A stretch of 64,000 nt of DNA from Lepas anatifera (taxonomy: Eukaryota > Arthropoda > Thecostraca > Lepadidae), in the NCBI GenBank assembly GCA_034440635.1, contig JAOTON010000317.1:1-64000 (forward strand). Direction: 5' to 3'. Below the pieces are notes generated by a model. That model was not told the origin of the DNA. It did not search any database and saw only the letters and a program-made list of their open reading frames with translations. The translations under genes and the position numbers were made by a program. Positions 1 through 11,640 of the stretch are shown here, one piece after another (the stretch's first letter is position 1; every line of letters begins with the position of its first letter).

Positions 1-813
1 GCTTTTATTCTATTTATGGAGCGTTGTTGTTCATTATTTCTCTAAGTCCTTTCGGGTATGGCAGTGTTTCCAATTTTGGTACTACGCCTAGCTAATCTCT
101 GAGGCAGTTGGTGTATGCTCTTTATTTCCCGTTTTGTTTGCGGGGCATATTTTTATGTAGGAAGTGGTAAGGTCCCCTGGACTAGCGATGTGGAAACTAT
201 TGCTTTCTATATATTCCTGAATAGAATCAGCATTGATCTGTCGTGTCGCTACCAGGTTTGCATTATCAATCAGGACGGTGGAAGTGGTATTTGAATATCA
301 TTATTTTTAAATAGATTTTTGTTCATAATAGGCCATCATTAACATTATATCTATGGAAGAGACTTAGACTTGTTTTAATTTTACTTTTACTATTTATATT
401 TTTGATATTATAGATGTTTTCTTGATGACAAAGCTTTACATTCGTCAGTATACTAAACACCAAAATCACAACCAAAAGGCACATACATGATTCGGCAATT
501 AAACATTTTTACCATCCCAGTCTGGAAGGGTGACCTGTTGCTCTGGCAGGTGTTGATGTTAGTTGTGTGACCCTTCTGTGCAGTTGTGCTAAGCTGCCAG
601 ATGAGTTGAGCTCTTTGCAGATGATAACCGATAATGTTCGACCGGCTGTGGAGGACTGGAGCATTATTATTCTTACAAATTACTTTAAGCACTGCCCTCA
701 GAGGTCACTATGCTTCTGAGTCTGAGCCTCAGATGCAAAAAACTATCTTGTCGTTTTTTTTAACTGTTTTACGCTTAACATCAGTTTGGAAACATTGTGA
801 CTATTCTTGTCAG
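1..813. other. AT-rich non-coding flank
   Basis: I recognise no gene here. The short open frames on both strands show no family motif. At 608-628 the + strand reads ELFADDN, which resembles the FADD block of reverse transcriptases, but no neighbouring RT motif supports it. Just upstream of the next feature the sequence becomes pyrimidine-rich and ends in CAG, as expected for the end of an intron. Confidence 0.4.
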
Positions 814-1085
814 GTCCATTAGACGGCGTGAAGCATGGTATTGTTATGAGGTTGTTGGAGATGTTCGCAGAAGAAAGTCTGGGTCGGGCGGCAGGACCTC
901 GGCAGGCTTTGCGGGAAACCATACTGTATAAATCTGCAACCACTTCAGAGAAGGACTGTGCTGCGAAATATGAACACCTTTTGAAGCCACATCCACACAA
1001 AATGCTTGGGACTAAGTTGCACGTGAAGAAAAAACAACCCGAAGAACCAATGCTCGACGATGCGGCCTTTTGTGGCGGTCAATAG
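814..1085 (+). CDS. Probable terminal coding exon, gene not identified
   Basis: An open frame follows an acceptor-like CAG at 811-813 and reads 89 codons (after a split first codon) to TAG at 1083-1085. A poly(A) signal lies 25 bp beyond, so the arrangement fits a last exon. The peptide is charged, with a basic stretch LHVKKKQ near the end and the C-terminus DDAAFCGGQ. I do not recognise the family and infer no function. Upstream exons would have to lie before this window or in the first 800 bases, where I could not place one with a matching phase. A chance open frame remains possible. Confidence 0.4.
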
Positions 1086-1109
1086 CAAGAACTTATAAAT
1101 AATGTGTTG

Positions 1110-1115
1110 AATAAA
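1110..1115 (+). other. Poly(A) signal AATAAA
   Basis: Canonical AATAAA 25 bp after the stop codon of the open frame at 814-1085. The position fits mRNA 3' end formation for that putative exon. Confidence 0.4.
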
Positions 1116-2651
1116 ATGTTTGATTAGAAATGCTCGGGGTTTTATTTTTGCCTCGTCCCTGGGGCTGGTTGTAAATAGGGCTAACTGAGGTCATTCCATG
1201 TTGAGCGGCCAACTGGGGACAGAGGAGCATTCATTGCGTCTCGTAGTGAAGTTTACGCAATGTGAATATTGGAGGTTGTAATTCTGCAAAGTAATTCTGG
1301 GCACCGGGAAAGTTCGGAGGTTGTCCCAGTGTGGTTATTACGGGAATTGGAAAAGGTGGTCCCGGCAAAAATCATGAATATTAAGGATGTACAGGCAAAA
1401 TATCGATGACTAAACACGTTTTGCGATTCTGGATAGGTTCTGGAACAGGACCCAGTCGGTGCCGGTAAAGTCTTGGCCGGGTGTCCGCTTCCTATGCTCC
1501 GACGACCCCGACGGTACCAACATCACGAACTCCACCCTAACGCTGCACCGCCCGGCACTCTTCTCGCTTGACTAACCACCGCCGCGGGGAGCGGTTCTAT
1601 CAAACCGACCCCCTCCCAACCTACCACCTCTAGAACCATTGGTGATACGGAAAGAAAGAAACGGCGTTGAAAACCTGCGTACCATTTTCTACGTTTGAAC
1701 CATATTTGAATGTATTTCAAATACTATGTTTTGAACCGAATCCGTATCTAGCTGTGACGGAGTTGGAGTGTGACAATGCTGTGTAGCGCGCCTCCTCACG
1801 CAGGCCTGCCGCGCGCACGGGCCGGCGCCGGCGCTGCCTGCCGCGCCGGCCTCGACCACCGCAGCAGGACCTGCAGTCCGACACACAGCCAGTTTGAGCG
1901 ACGCGCGGGAGTTCAGTGTGTTATACAGTGCCGCGCCGCAAGCAGGTCTCTATATCATTTCTGGCAATCTTCTTCAGTTTACTGAATTCGACCTTTATTT
2001 CCTTCAGGCGCTTGTTACAATTACTAAATATATAACTAGAATCATTCTTTTATGATTTGTCGTGTGATATACGAGGGAAAAAACTCGGAAAGGCCAACTC
2101 ACTGATAAAGCACGCGACAACAGAGTTCTGGCACCAGAGCGGGATGTCAAATTTATGCCGAGTTCGGGAAAATGCTTTCTAACTATCATTTGAATGCGTA
2201 GATCATACTCGCCACTGCGAAACAACATTTCGTCGTATCCTTTTCGTTAAAAGCTGTAGACATTTTAAAGACAGTTTGACTCCTTCGATGACTCCTCTGT
2301 TATTGACTTGAAATCCAAACGGCGTTAGCTTACCTCATCGTGTGTTTGTTCCTGCTTTCAGCTTAGTTCCAGCAGCTTAGAGCTTTCGAATGATGTTTTT
2401 ATAAGCTCAGGGGCGCAGCCAGACCTTTATCAACTTTTGGGTACGTTTGGTCCTAGAATAATGCAAATCAGGCATTGACTGAGAAGGAAAACTCGACTAA
2501 AACCGGAAAAATGGCTCGAAATCTCATGCATATAGCCGAGACACAGGTGTGTTTGATATATTTAAAGATAAGTCAGTCAAGTAAGGAAGGTCTTTGATCA
2601 CAAACGAAATGAAAAAATGGTCATGACGACACAGTCTAATGTTCAGGTTGC
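1116..2651. other. Non-coding spacer with a GC-rich patch
   Basis: No gene recognised. A GC-rich patch at about 1788-1880 (many CpG, CCGGCGCCGGCG-like) stands out from the AT-rich surroundings. It could be an unrecognised exon or promoter, but neither strand gives a peptide I know. Confidence 0.35.
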
Positions 2652-2955
2652 TTAACCCTAACCCCGGTGGGAGGGGGTGTTTGAACACCCCCCTCTGATT
2701 TTTCTGGCGGTGCAAAAAAACGGCGGTGCAAAGCGTCACCGTACTAGGTACACCTTTACCCTTGATCACATCTGCAACTTTACACAAAATTTTGGGTTAG
2801 GTGATCTCAGGTCAGATCACCAGGTCAAGTGACAGTGGAGGTCAAGGTCAAGTCCAGTGGAGGTCAAGTGACCTCAACCTCAACAGGGTTACTCTATCCA
2901 ATTGAACTCATATCACCTAATGGTTCCACCGAGCGCTACAAAATATATTCGGGGG
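2652..2955 (+). mobile_element. TTAA family C element, left end (truncated)
   Basis: Begins with TTAA then CCCTAACCCCGGTGGG, followed by the palindrome GGGTGTTTGAACACCC, a second hairpin (GGCGGTGCAAAGCGTCACC region), and then AGGTCA/TGACCT half-sites at 2807-2880. The same order occurs at 7471 and 8927. The element stops near 2955 where satellite sequence begins. TTAA followed by CCC fits piggyBac-type target duplication and ends; no transposase is present. Confidence 0.6.
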
Positions 2956-4104
2956 GCGGCAAGGGTGGACGTCCTCCTTCCTCTTTGGGGCCCGGAGGGC
3001 CCTCTAAAGACGCAAACCGTGCGAAGCGCGGCCCGCTTGCACTATGCTCTGGGGCCAAATGTGGGGCTTCATGTGGGACCAAATGTGGGGCTGCTCAGGG
3101 CCCTCTTAAGCCCTCTCCAGCACTCTATTCTGTGACGGGCAGCGCCCTTTTTGCCCATCTATACCGTCTGTAAAAATGTGCTATTTGAACCACTGGGGGC
3201 CTGGGCCCCCTCTCCGTAGCAGGGCCCGTTTGGTCAGCTAGGCCTTCTTTAACCGATAAAGCCACGATGGCCAGCGGGACTATTTGAGCAACAGCGCCCA
3301 GTGCGACTCGCAGACTGTCAGAGACCTGTCTATAGCCGCCAGGAACCTGTCTGATCAGCTGTGTCCTTCAGTGAGGAGGTTGTTGTGGCTGGTATGGACC
3401 ATTTTAGCCCAAAGGGCCCAGTCTGACAGTCAGGACCCTGTTCAAATAGAGAAGCCTCTGAATTAGTGTTACCGTCTATTCTCCCAGGGCCCTCTCTGAG
3501 TCAATTGGGCCCTCTACAGAGGAGTAACCAAGTAGAGGCGGCTGGTGCGGTGGCCCCTTGAGAGCCTGGAGGGCCCCCTCGCGGATAGGCGCGAAGAGCG
3601 ACCCGCCCGCATTATACTCTGTGGACCGCCGTGGAACTTCATGTCCAACAGGTCCCTCTTAATCCCTCTGCAGTACTCCATTTCTGTGACAAGCAGGGTT
3701 TTTACCAAAGGTTCCTCTAAACCGCTGTCACCCCTAAGGCCCTCTGTCGACAGTAGGACCCTCTGTGGTCAGCTTGGTCCTCTTCAACCGATAAGACCAC
3801 TATGGCCAGCAGGACTCTTTGGGCCACGAGGACCACTGCGTGTGGCAGGCCCAGCTAAAACCTTCAGGGCCCTGACGAACCAGCTGGGCCCTCTTTAAGT
3901 AAGGAGGCCACTGTGGCTTGTAGGAACCGTTTTTAGCCCACAGGGCCTTCTTAGGCTGTCAGAACCCTCTAACTAGAGAATCCCCTTGAACTAGTATGAC
4001 CGACTATTCTCTGCAGGGCTCTTCATCGCTAACAGGGCCCTCTCTGGTCATCTGGGCTCCTACAGAGGCGTAGCCAAAGAGAAGCGATTGGGGTGGTGGC
4101 CCCT
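2956..4104 (+). repeat. ~535-bp satellite array, left part
   Basis: Diverged tandem monomers built from phrases such as GGGCCCTCT, GTCAGCTGGG and AACCGATAAAGCC. The AACCGATAA landmark falls at about 3251 and 3786 here (535 bp apart) and at 6671 and 7174 on the far side of the retroelement. 3786 to 6671 minus the ~2.35-kb retroelement again leaves about 535 bp, so one array was split by the insertion. Open frames here are incidental. Confidence 0.65.
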
Positions 4105-6435
4105 CTACCTATCTGTTTTCCTATCTGACACCACCACTGCTAAATGGCGTGCTCTCCGACACGCGTTCATTTATCACCTGAATCTTGTTGCGCCGCTTCG
4201 TCACGTTTCATCCCAGAGGCGAAGAGTTACACCTGTGTCTGCAGACACACAGAATCTGTTGCGCTCTCGACGTGCCGCGCTCGGTACTGGTGATCTTATT
4301 GAATATGAGCGCATCAACCGCCTATTCCGGGCCGCTATACGCCGCCACTGTGTGACACTGTACACCGGCGAGATCGAGCGGCGGAGGCGCGGGGACTGTG
4401 GCGCGTGCTGCAGCCGGTGATAGGCCGCAAGCAGCAGCAGTGTAGCGTACTTGATGTAGCGCCTGACGCCTTAAATGACTACTACGCCACGATAGGTCAA
4501 GTCACTGCTGACAGTGTACCGCCTCCCACAACAGTGGTGCCAACACTACTGCCTCGAGTTATGACCTGCACATTTGAAATTCAGCCTATTGACTATGATA
4601 CACTCTGCATTGCTCTCGCTTCTATGCGATCCTCCAAAATCTACGGGTGTTGACGGCATCAGCATTGAACTACTTCAAAATGTCTTCTTTGGTGTAGGAT
4701 ACCCTCTTTTGCGCGTCGTCAATTCGAGTCTAACGTCAGCCTGTGTTCCTTCTGAGTGGAAACATGCTTTGGTTACACCAATTCCTAAATATAGAAAAGC
4801 TTCCGTACCAGCTGATACTAAACCTGTTTCGATTCTTCCGGCTGTTACCAAATTAGTTGAACTAATCGTACAAAAACAACTTGCGGAGTACCTCGAAAAC
4901 CACAGACTTGTATCAGACGCCCAACATGGGTATAGGAAACAACACTCGACCGAAACTGCTTTAAATGTCATTACTGACGCGGCTCTCCATGCCATCGGTA
5001 GAGGCGAAATTTCCATTCTGGTTCTACTTGATTTTTCCAAAATGCTTCGATGTCATACCACATGCGAAATTGCTTGAAAAACTCTCTCTATGGCATCAGT
5101 ACCAACTGGTTCGAAAATTACCTTGCAGGCCATACTCAGCAGGTACAGATGCGTACTGGCGGAAGCCCTCCAGAACGCGGTCTGGGCGGAGATGGCCATC
5201 TCTCGTCATCTCGTGACATTCCCATGGAAATATTTCAAGGAGGTGCTCTAAGTTGCACCCTGTTCTCCCTCTACGCTAACGACCTTAGTCTATGTGTTGG
5301 AGACGATGTCCTCGTCGTTCAGTATTGCGATGATACGCAGTTACTAGTTATCGGTAAGAAGCGTGATTTGCCGCAGTTGATCGCACGCATGGAGTCCGCT
5401 CTGGAGTCTGCCTTCCAGTGGTGTTGCCACAACAAAATGAAGCTTAATGCGGGAAAGACCCAAATAATCATTCTGGGTAGCCCAGCTATGTTACACGGCC
5501 TCCCTCTGTAAGACTAAATTTCTGCGGCTCGAACTTTCAAGAAACCCGTTTAGCTAAAAATCCTGGAGTTACCATTAATCGGCACCTAAATTATCAGTCT
5601 CATATTGATACTATGACACGGAAATGTACTGGCATACTTGTCGCACTCAGTCACTCCCGTCATGTACTGCCGCGCGCTGCACTGAAAACTGTTGTTCAGG
5701 CCTTGGTTTTGCCAATTGTTCAGAACTGTGCATCTGTATACGGAAGTTGCTGCAACACACAGGTCCATCGCGTTCAAAAGATTGTGAATTTTTGCGCCAG
5801 AGTGGTGACTGGTCGACGACGATGTGATCACATCTCCGATGCACTGCCTCAGCGAGGGTGGCACACTGCGAAGCAAATGATTGATTTTCGGACTGTATGT
5901 GCACTGCGGCGCGTACTTGTGGCAGGTGCTCCGACTCCGCTGGTAAATACAATTGGCCTGCGCGCCAACGTCCTCCACTCTCATGATACGCGCCGTGCCG
6001 AACTTTTAACTTTGCCGCAAATCAGAACCGAAGCTGGCCGTCGCAGAATTAACTACCGCGGTGTTCAGTTGTTGAATTCCTGTGGACTGGACCCATTTGA
6101 TCTGTCCTTCCAGGCGCCGCTGAAGTCACTGTTTCTAACCAGTCCTGGCTGAACAATTGTAGACATTTTATTGTTTTTGTTTCCATTTACCTTTTAGCAT
6201 TTAAGCATTTAAAACTTTTACTATCATTTTAATATTTTATGATACTTATTATGGCGTGTGTGATTGGGCGAACGGTATCTTATTCTTGAGGTGCTGCGAA
6301 CTTATGTGTGTATGTAGCTTGTTACGGCGCTTCATTCGCTGCTTTTACCATACGAACCCCATTTGTTTTAATATTTTGACGTGACAAGTGAAAGGCCACG
6401 ACTGTGTGGACTTTCGTCAAATAAACTGAACCTGA
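4105..6435 (+). mobile_element. CR1/Daphne-like non-LTR retrotransposon, 5'-truncated
   Basis: About 2.33 kb inserted in the satellite. It holds the linker upstream of RT (about 4110-4420), an RT domain and a C-terminal region to a stop at 6150-6152, then an AT-rich 3' UTR. The 3' end reads AAATAAACTGAACCTGAAC; short TGAAC-type repeats end many CR1/Daphne-clade elements. No endonuclease is present, as expected for 5' truncation during target-primed reverse transcription. Satellite continues on both sides. Confidence 0.75.
4120..6152 (+). pseudogene. Reverse transcriptase pseudogene (CR1/Jockey-like)
   Basis: The coding region is spread over several frames, so it is dead. Recognisable pieces: fingers with GVDGISIELLQ (about 4647), WKHALVTPIPK (about 4758), the HGYRKQHSTETAL block (about 4925), LDFSK followed by a frameshift near 5040, FDVIPHAKLLEKL, FQGGALS, and the catalytic block as QYCDDTQ (about 5320) where active relatives have YADD. 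The thumb/C-terminal part (5540-6152) runs in yet another frame. Shifts lie near 4410-4640, 5040 and 5510. Confidence 0.8.
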
Positions 6436-7470
6436 ACTCCCGGAGGGGTCCCTCGAGGACACGCTGCCCCTACCGCACCATACTCTGTGGCCCAAAGTGG
6501 AACTTAATATCATACAGGGCTTTCTCAAGTCCTCCACGGCACCCCATTCTGTGGCACGCCAAGTTCCTTTTACCATCAGAACCCTGTGAAAGAGAGGGTC
6601 CTGTGAACCACTGTGGTCCCCAGGGCCCTCTGTCGACAGTAGGACCCTGTCTGGTTAGGTCGGTCCTCTTTAACCGATAAAGCCATTATGGCTAGCAGCG
6701 CTCTTTGGGCAGGAGGGTCCACTGCGACTCGCAGGGCCAGCTATGACTGTCAGGACCCTGCCCGACCAGTTGGGTACTCTTTAAGTGAGACGGCCATTGT
6801 GGCTAGCAGGAACCACTCTGACCACTGGCATTGTGATCACTGGTCCACAGCGCCCACTCTGACTATCAGAACCCTCTTTAACTACAAAGAATTTTGAAAT
6901 AGCAAGACTAACTGCTCTCCACAGGACTCTCTATCATCATCAGTCATCCCTGGTCAGCTGGGAACCCTACAGAGACATAGCCAAAGAGAGGATGTTGGGG
7001 CACTGCCCAGCTGCTCTATTCTCTGTAGCCCGCCGTGGAACTTCATGTTTGACAGGGCCCTCTACAGCTCTCTCTAGCACTCCATTCTATGACAAGCGGG
7101 GATCTTTTGACACTGTGGCCACCAGGATGTTTTATCGACAGAAGGACCCGCTCTGGTCAGCTGGGTCCTTTTCAACCGATAAAGTCACCATGGTCAGCAG
7201 GGCGCTTTGGGCACCAGGGCCCACTGCGGCTTGCAGGGCCACAATACCCAGCAGCGCTATAGCTAACCCTGAACAGCTGTCCAGGGCTGTCTGAATAGCT
7301 GGGCCCTCTTTAAGAACACAATTGTGACAACCAGGGACGTTTTTAGCCTGCAGACCCCACTCTGACTATTAAGACCCTCATTGACAGATGAGCCTTTGAA
7401 CCAGTAGGACCGACTGTTCTCCATAGGGCCCTATATTGTCAGAACGGCCCTCTCTAGTGAGCTGGGCCCT
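6436..7470 (+). repeat. ~535-bp satellite array, right part
   Basis: Continuation of the array at 2956-4104 after the retroelement. AACCGATAA landmarks are at about 6671 and 7174 (503 bp apart). Shared segments include GCCCTCTGTCGACAGTAGGA, seen at about 3740 and 6624. No gene. Confidence 0.65.
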
Positions 7471-8735
7471 CCATCCCTCCCCCACCGGTGGGGGGGTGTT
7501 TGAACACCCCCTCGGGTTTTTGCGGCGGCACGAAAAAGCGGCCGCGCGAAGCGCCGCTGTGCTTAGCATAGGCGGATCCAGGATTGCCGATCGGAGGGGG
7601 CACATTCCTGGGGGGGGCGCCATCCGGACCAGGGGGCGCCACTTATGACCGGCAAAACCTATCAGGTGGGCGCCAAATCCTATCGGTGGGCGCCGACTTT
7701 CGTATCCTAGGGGGTGGGAAGCGACATTTCAGGGGGCGCCATCGACCTTTCAGGGGGCGCCGAGGGTTGATCGGGGGGGCACGTGCCCCCTGCCCCCCTG
7801 GATCCGCATATGGTGCTTAGCACACCTTATCCTAGATCAATTCCGCAACTTCTCCCAAAATTTTGAGGTTTTCTTATCTCAGGTCAGGTCACCAGTGTGT
7901 CACCAGTGACCTCACCTCTAAAAATGTTTAAGGTGGCATAAGTAAGAAATAGGTGAATCTATAGGGCTTCAACTTACACCTCATAATGACCCCAAGGAGT
8001 GCTACAAAGCATATTCCGGGATATTTCATTTCGATGACCTAGGGTCAGGTACGGCTCATGACCTCTCCATTGGAAATGCATGGGGAAAACAGGAATTGGG
8101 TTGCATTTGTGTAGACACAGCTGAGAAAACCTTCGTGTTCGCCATATCGCAGTATCTTTCCAGGTTAATGTTGCAATTTTTTACCTGTGACCTCTGATAG
8201 GTCATCTGGGGCTAGTTAAGCAGCTTTCAGACTTGGGTCGATAGCTTAGCAGTAAATAGTGATACAGGTTTTATATGTGATACCATTACGTTTGGATTGC
8301 TATTGCGAGCCGATTGATAAGCATTTTGACTGTTAGGCTGGGAAGTGCTCTTAACCTGACCTGAGGTCAAGTAATTTTTGTGTCTTGACCCAGTATAGTC
8401 ATATTATACATCATTCAATTTACTGTGACGAGAGTAAGCGAATGGTGCCTAAAAATGAAAATTTAAAACTAAAAAGAAAAAACCTAACTGCTTGAGCCCA
8501 AAAATTCTACTCAAAATACCATCTTCTTTAACCTGTCATGACCGCAATATTGACCTGAGCCAAAAAGTGATTGATATGGTTCCTTCATGAATTTTTATGA
8601 GCTGTCCACCAGCATTCGTGTTTTTCGCTATCCTGCATAGGGGCCGAGTTCGAGAGGGGTGTTTAAACACCCCCACCCATCAGGGCGAAGGTGGCTCGGA
8701 GGCCCACCGGGGCGGGTGCTATAGACGATATCTAG
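7471..8735 (+). mobile_element. TTAA family C element with nested hAT MITE
   Basis: Left end has CCACCGGTGGGGGGG and palindrome GGGTGTTTGAACACCCC; right end has GGGTGTTTAAACACCCC and CCCACCGGGGCGGG. Interior carries repeated AGGTCA/TGACCT motifs (7885-7915, 8035-8075, 8350-8390). The terminal TTAA is not clear at either end. Length without the nested element is about 1.0 kb, matching other copies. No coding sequence. Confidence 0.6.
7567..7812. mobile_element. hAT-like MITE, 246 bp, 8-bp TSD GTGCTTAG
   Basis: Flanked by GTGCTTAG at 7559-7566 and 7813-7820. Ends are CATAGGCGGATCCAGG and, reverse-complemented, CATATGCGGATCCAGG. An 8-bp duplication with CA-starting inverted termini fits the hAT superfamily. 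The interior is G-rich (many GGGGGCGCC) and non-coding. It sits inside a family C element, so it is the younger insertion. Confidence 0.8.
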
Positions 8736-8926
8736 GGCCCTGTTGACCCTCGAGTCCACCAAAGGCCTGTGTAGCTTGTAGGCTGCTTTAAAACAACAGA
8801 CAAATTGTGACCCGCAAGGTTTTTTGTGGTTATAAAGTTTCTATAGCCCATTTTACGTATCGCAAGCACGGTTCATTCTAACCCACAGGCATCTCCGCAA
8901 CCAGTAGAACCAGCTGGTCCCTTCTT
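8736..8926. repeat. Decayed satellite-like spacer
   Basis: Contains phrases like those of the 535-bp satellite (AGGGCCCTGTTGACCC, AGTAGAACCAGCTGGTCCC) but too diverged for a monomer boundary. No gene. Confidence 0.35.
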
Positions 8927-9680
8927 TTAACCCTAGCCCCGGTGGAAGTGTTTGAACACCCCTCAGGTTTTTCGATGACACGCAAAAAAGGCGGTGCGAA
9001 GCGCCACCATACTTGGCACACCTTATTCTTGATCAATCCGCAATTTTTCCAAAACATTATAGTTAGGTCATCTCATGTCAGGTCACCAGTGCAGGTCAAG
9101 TGACATCACCCCCAAATAGGTGGCATAAGTAAGAAAGCGTGAATCGATCGGATTGAAACGCATACCACATAATGGGCCCACCGAGTACTACAAAATATAT
9201 TCCGGGATTTCTCATCTCGATGACCTAGTGTCAGGTACGGATCATGACGTCGCCATTGGAATACATCGAGAAAACGGAAATCGGCCGAAAAAGTGCTCTA
9301 TTTCTGTAGATGCCGCTTGGAATACCTTCTTATTCTCCAAATCATAATATCCTAGGCCTCGTTATATGTTCATGTTGCAACTTTAGACCTATGACCTCTA
9401 AGAGGTTTTCTGGGGCTGCTTTAGCACATTTCAGACTTGGGTTAATAACTTTGCAGGAAATGATGATAAAGCCTTTGTTTTGATATCATTACGTTTGGAT
9501 TGATATTTTTAATCGACTAATATGCATATTGACCATGCTAGACTAGATGGTGACTTTGACCTGACCTTAGGTCGGGTCATTTTTTTGTTTTGACCTAGCA
9601 TAGTCACATTACACAGTATTCGATTGGCCGCAACGAAAGGAAGCCAATGGTACATAAAAATAATTATGGCTCAACTATAG
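8927..9680 (+). mobile_element. TTAA family C element, left part
   Basis: TTAA at 8927-8930, then CCCTAGCCCCGGTGG, palindrome GTGTTTGAACACCCC, hairpin GGCGGTGCGAAGCGCCACC, and AGGTCA motifs around 9065-9110, 9225-9245 and 9560-9600. The match to the 7471 copy ends near 9680, where satellite-like sequence intervenes. Confidence 0.6.
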
Positions 9681-10379
9681 GACTCTGTGAAACCAGTTGG
9701 ACCCACAATTGACCGTAGATCCTCTATCAATGGAAGGGCCCATTCTAGTCAGCTGGACACTTCGTAAACAGATTCGGAGCGTCCTGATGGCCCTCTGCAT
9801 CCAGCATGGTTCTCTGTAACTATTTGCTGAAGGCCCGCAGATACCAGCAGAACACTGTGTCTATTAGGCTCTCTAGAAACAGCAGAGCCCCTCTGACCAG
9901 CTGGGCCCATAATAGTCAGCGGAGCTCTCCTTGCCCGCCAGTAAATACCATTTTAAGCGTTTTTTTCGTTTGGAAGAAAGCTCCTAGAAAATATGTAATT
10001 ACCAGCCTATCTTTTTCAATTCTTTCATGTCGTTCAAGCCTGTTAACCTACCATAGTGCAGCGTTGGACGGTAGCGACAGTAAAAAATTGTTACTCGCAT
10101 GGACAACGACAGCTCAAACAAGATGACACCAACTCATCCCCACTTCTCTGTCGGATGCGTTGGCTCATTCATTGATTATTAATTATTATCGAACGTAACT
10201 ATGCCTGCGTAACTACCGGTCCGCAGGTAACGCAGTCGGTAGGGCGTTAGACTAGATGACTAATGATTTTTTCGCATTATGTGATTAATGATATTTGTCG
10301 CATTATGTGTAATTTAATAATTGTCCATACCAGAAAAAATGAAATTGACAGCTTTCAGTGTTGGACATTAGGTTGACGA
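9681..10379. repeat. Satellite-like and unassigned sequence inside a family C copy
   Basis: 9681-9960 resembles the 535-bp satellite (GGGCCCATTCTAGTCAGCTGG, CTGACCAGCTGGGCCC). 10219-10255 contains a short tRNA-like string (AACGCAGTCGGTAGGGCG) that could be a SINE scrap. No gene seen. Confidence 0.35.
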
Positions 10380-10833
10380 CAGGTTTGAGGTTGTTTCCTC
10401 CCCTGCGTTTAGTTTGTTATTGCGAGTTGATTGATGTGCATGTTGACTTTGCTAGATTAGATAGTGACATTGACCTGACCTCAGGTCAGGCTATTTTATG
10501 CTTTGACCTTGTATAGTCATATCATATATCATATTCAATTCACCGTAACAAGAGGAAGCGAATGATGCCTAAAAATTAATTTTAACTCAACTCTATCAGA
10601 CACTAAAACCCAGAAACTCATCTCTAATATGTAATGTTCTTGGACCTGTCATGATCTCAATATTGACCTGAGGCAAAAATTGGCTGGTACCTATAGTTTC
10701 TTCATGAATTTGTATAAGCTATCCACCAGCGACGTTTTTTCACTATCGCGCATAGGTGCCGAGTTCGAGGGGGGGTCGAACACCCTCCTACCATGGCGAA
10801 GGTGGCTCGGAAGCACACCGGGGCGGGTGGTAA
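10380..10833 (+). mobile_element. TTAA family C element, right part
   Basis: Matches the 3' half of the 7471 copy, including TGACCTGACCTCAGGTCAGG (about 10473) and the right end ACCGGGGCGGGTGG at 10818-10831, preceded by GTGCCGAGTTCGAGGGGG. Probably the other half of the copy starting at 8927, separated by inserted sequence. Confidence 0.5.
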
Positions 10834-10840
10834 GCCCAGG

Positions 10841-11640
10841 TGGTGTACCCTCTTTGGGCCGTGCCGCTCGAAATGTAGTGCCCTACGCCGTTGAGCATAG
10901 ATAGAACTAGACTGCATTTAGCGATTTAAACTATTGTTTGACAATGAAGTGCCTTTTTGGACAGTTGGGACATTCTGTCGCCTTGCCAAGCACCCGGGAA
11001 GAGTATAGGCACGTAATCCGTTTCCAGATAATGCCTCATCATTGCCAATAATCGTACGGGCGGAGCTAATCTGGTGCCCCTTGAGCTCATCTGGTGCCCC
11101 CTGAGCGCTGTTCTTGGCCCCTGGAGCTGATCATGTGACCTCTGAACTAATCTGATGCCCTCGTAGTCAATCTGGTGCCCCCTGAGAAAATAATTGTGCC
11201 TTCTGAACCTATATAATGCTCTCTGAGTTAGTCTGATGCCTCCGAGCTTACCTGGTGCCCCATTAGCTGTTTTAGTGCCTCTCGAGCTGATCCGGGCCCC
11301 CTGAACTTATTAAATGCCTCTCGTAGTTTATCTACTGTCCAGGGCCGCAGTCAGGAGGCACAGGGGGCACGTGCCCCCATCGGTGCCGGGTGCCCTTTTG
11401 ATTGCCAGGTGGTGTACCCCCTTTGGGCCGTGCCGCTCGAAATTTAGTGCCCTACGCTGTTGGACCTAGATGGAACTAGACCACATTTAGCGATTTCAAC
11501 TATTGTTTGACAAGTAAGTGCCTTTTTGGACAGCTAAAGCATTCTGCCGCCTTTCCAAGCACCCAGGAAGAGTATAGGCACGTAAACCGTTTCCAGATAA
11601 TGCCTTATCGTCGCCAATAATCGTACGGGTGGGGTTCATC
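10841..11640. repeat. Tandem duplication, ~568-bp offset
   Basis: The segment at about 10841-11070 recurs at about 11409-11640: TGGTGTACCCTCTTTGGGCC, GTGCCGCTCGAAAT, AGAGTATAGGCACGTAA and CCAATAATCGTACGGG all repeat in order. Each copy is followed by the 20-bp minisatellite, so the duplicated unit comprises unique sequence plus minisatellite. Confidence 0.75.
11066..11345. repeat. Degenerate 20-bp minisatellite, first block
   Basis: Repeats of a unit close to CTGAGCTGATCTGGTGCCCC, strongly diverged. The second block after the duplication is at about 11632-11855, and the main array at 12896-14255. Non-coding. Confidence 0.65.

Noticed and set aside
608..628. FADD-like string as reverse transcriptase
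   Set aside because: A seven-residue match with a stop immediately after and no other RT motif nearby.
4675..5040. 121-codon minus-strand open frame
   Set aside because: Antisense shadow of the reverse transcriptase on the + strand.
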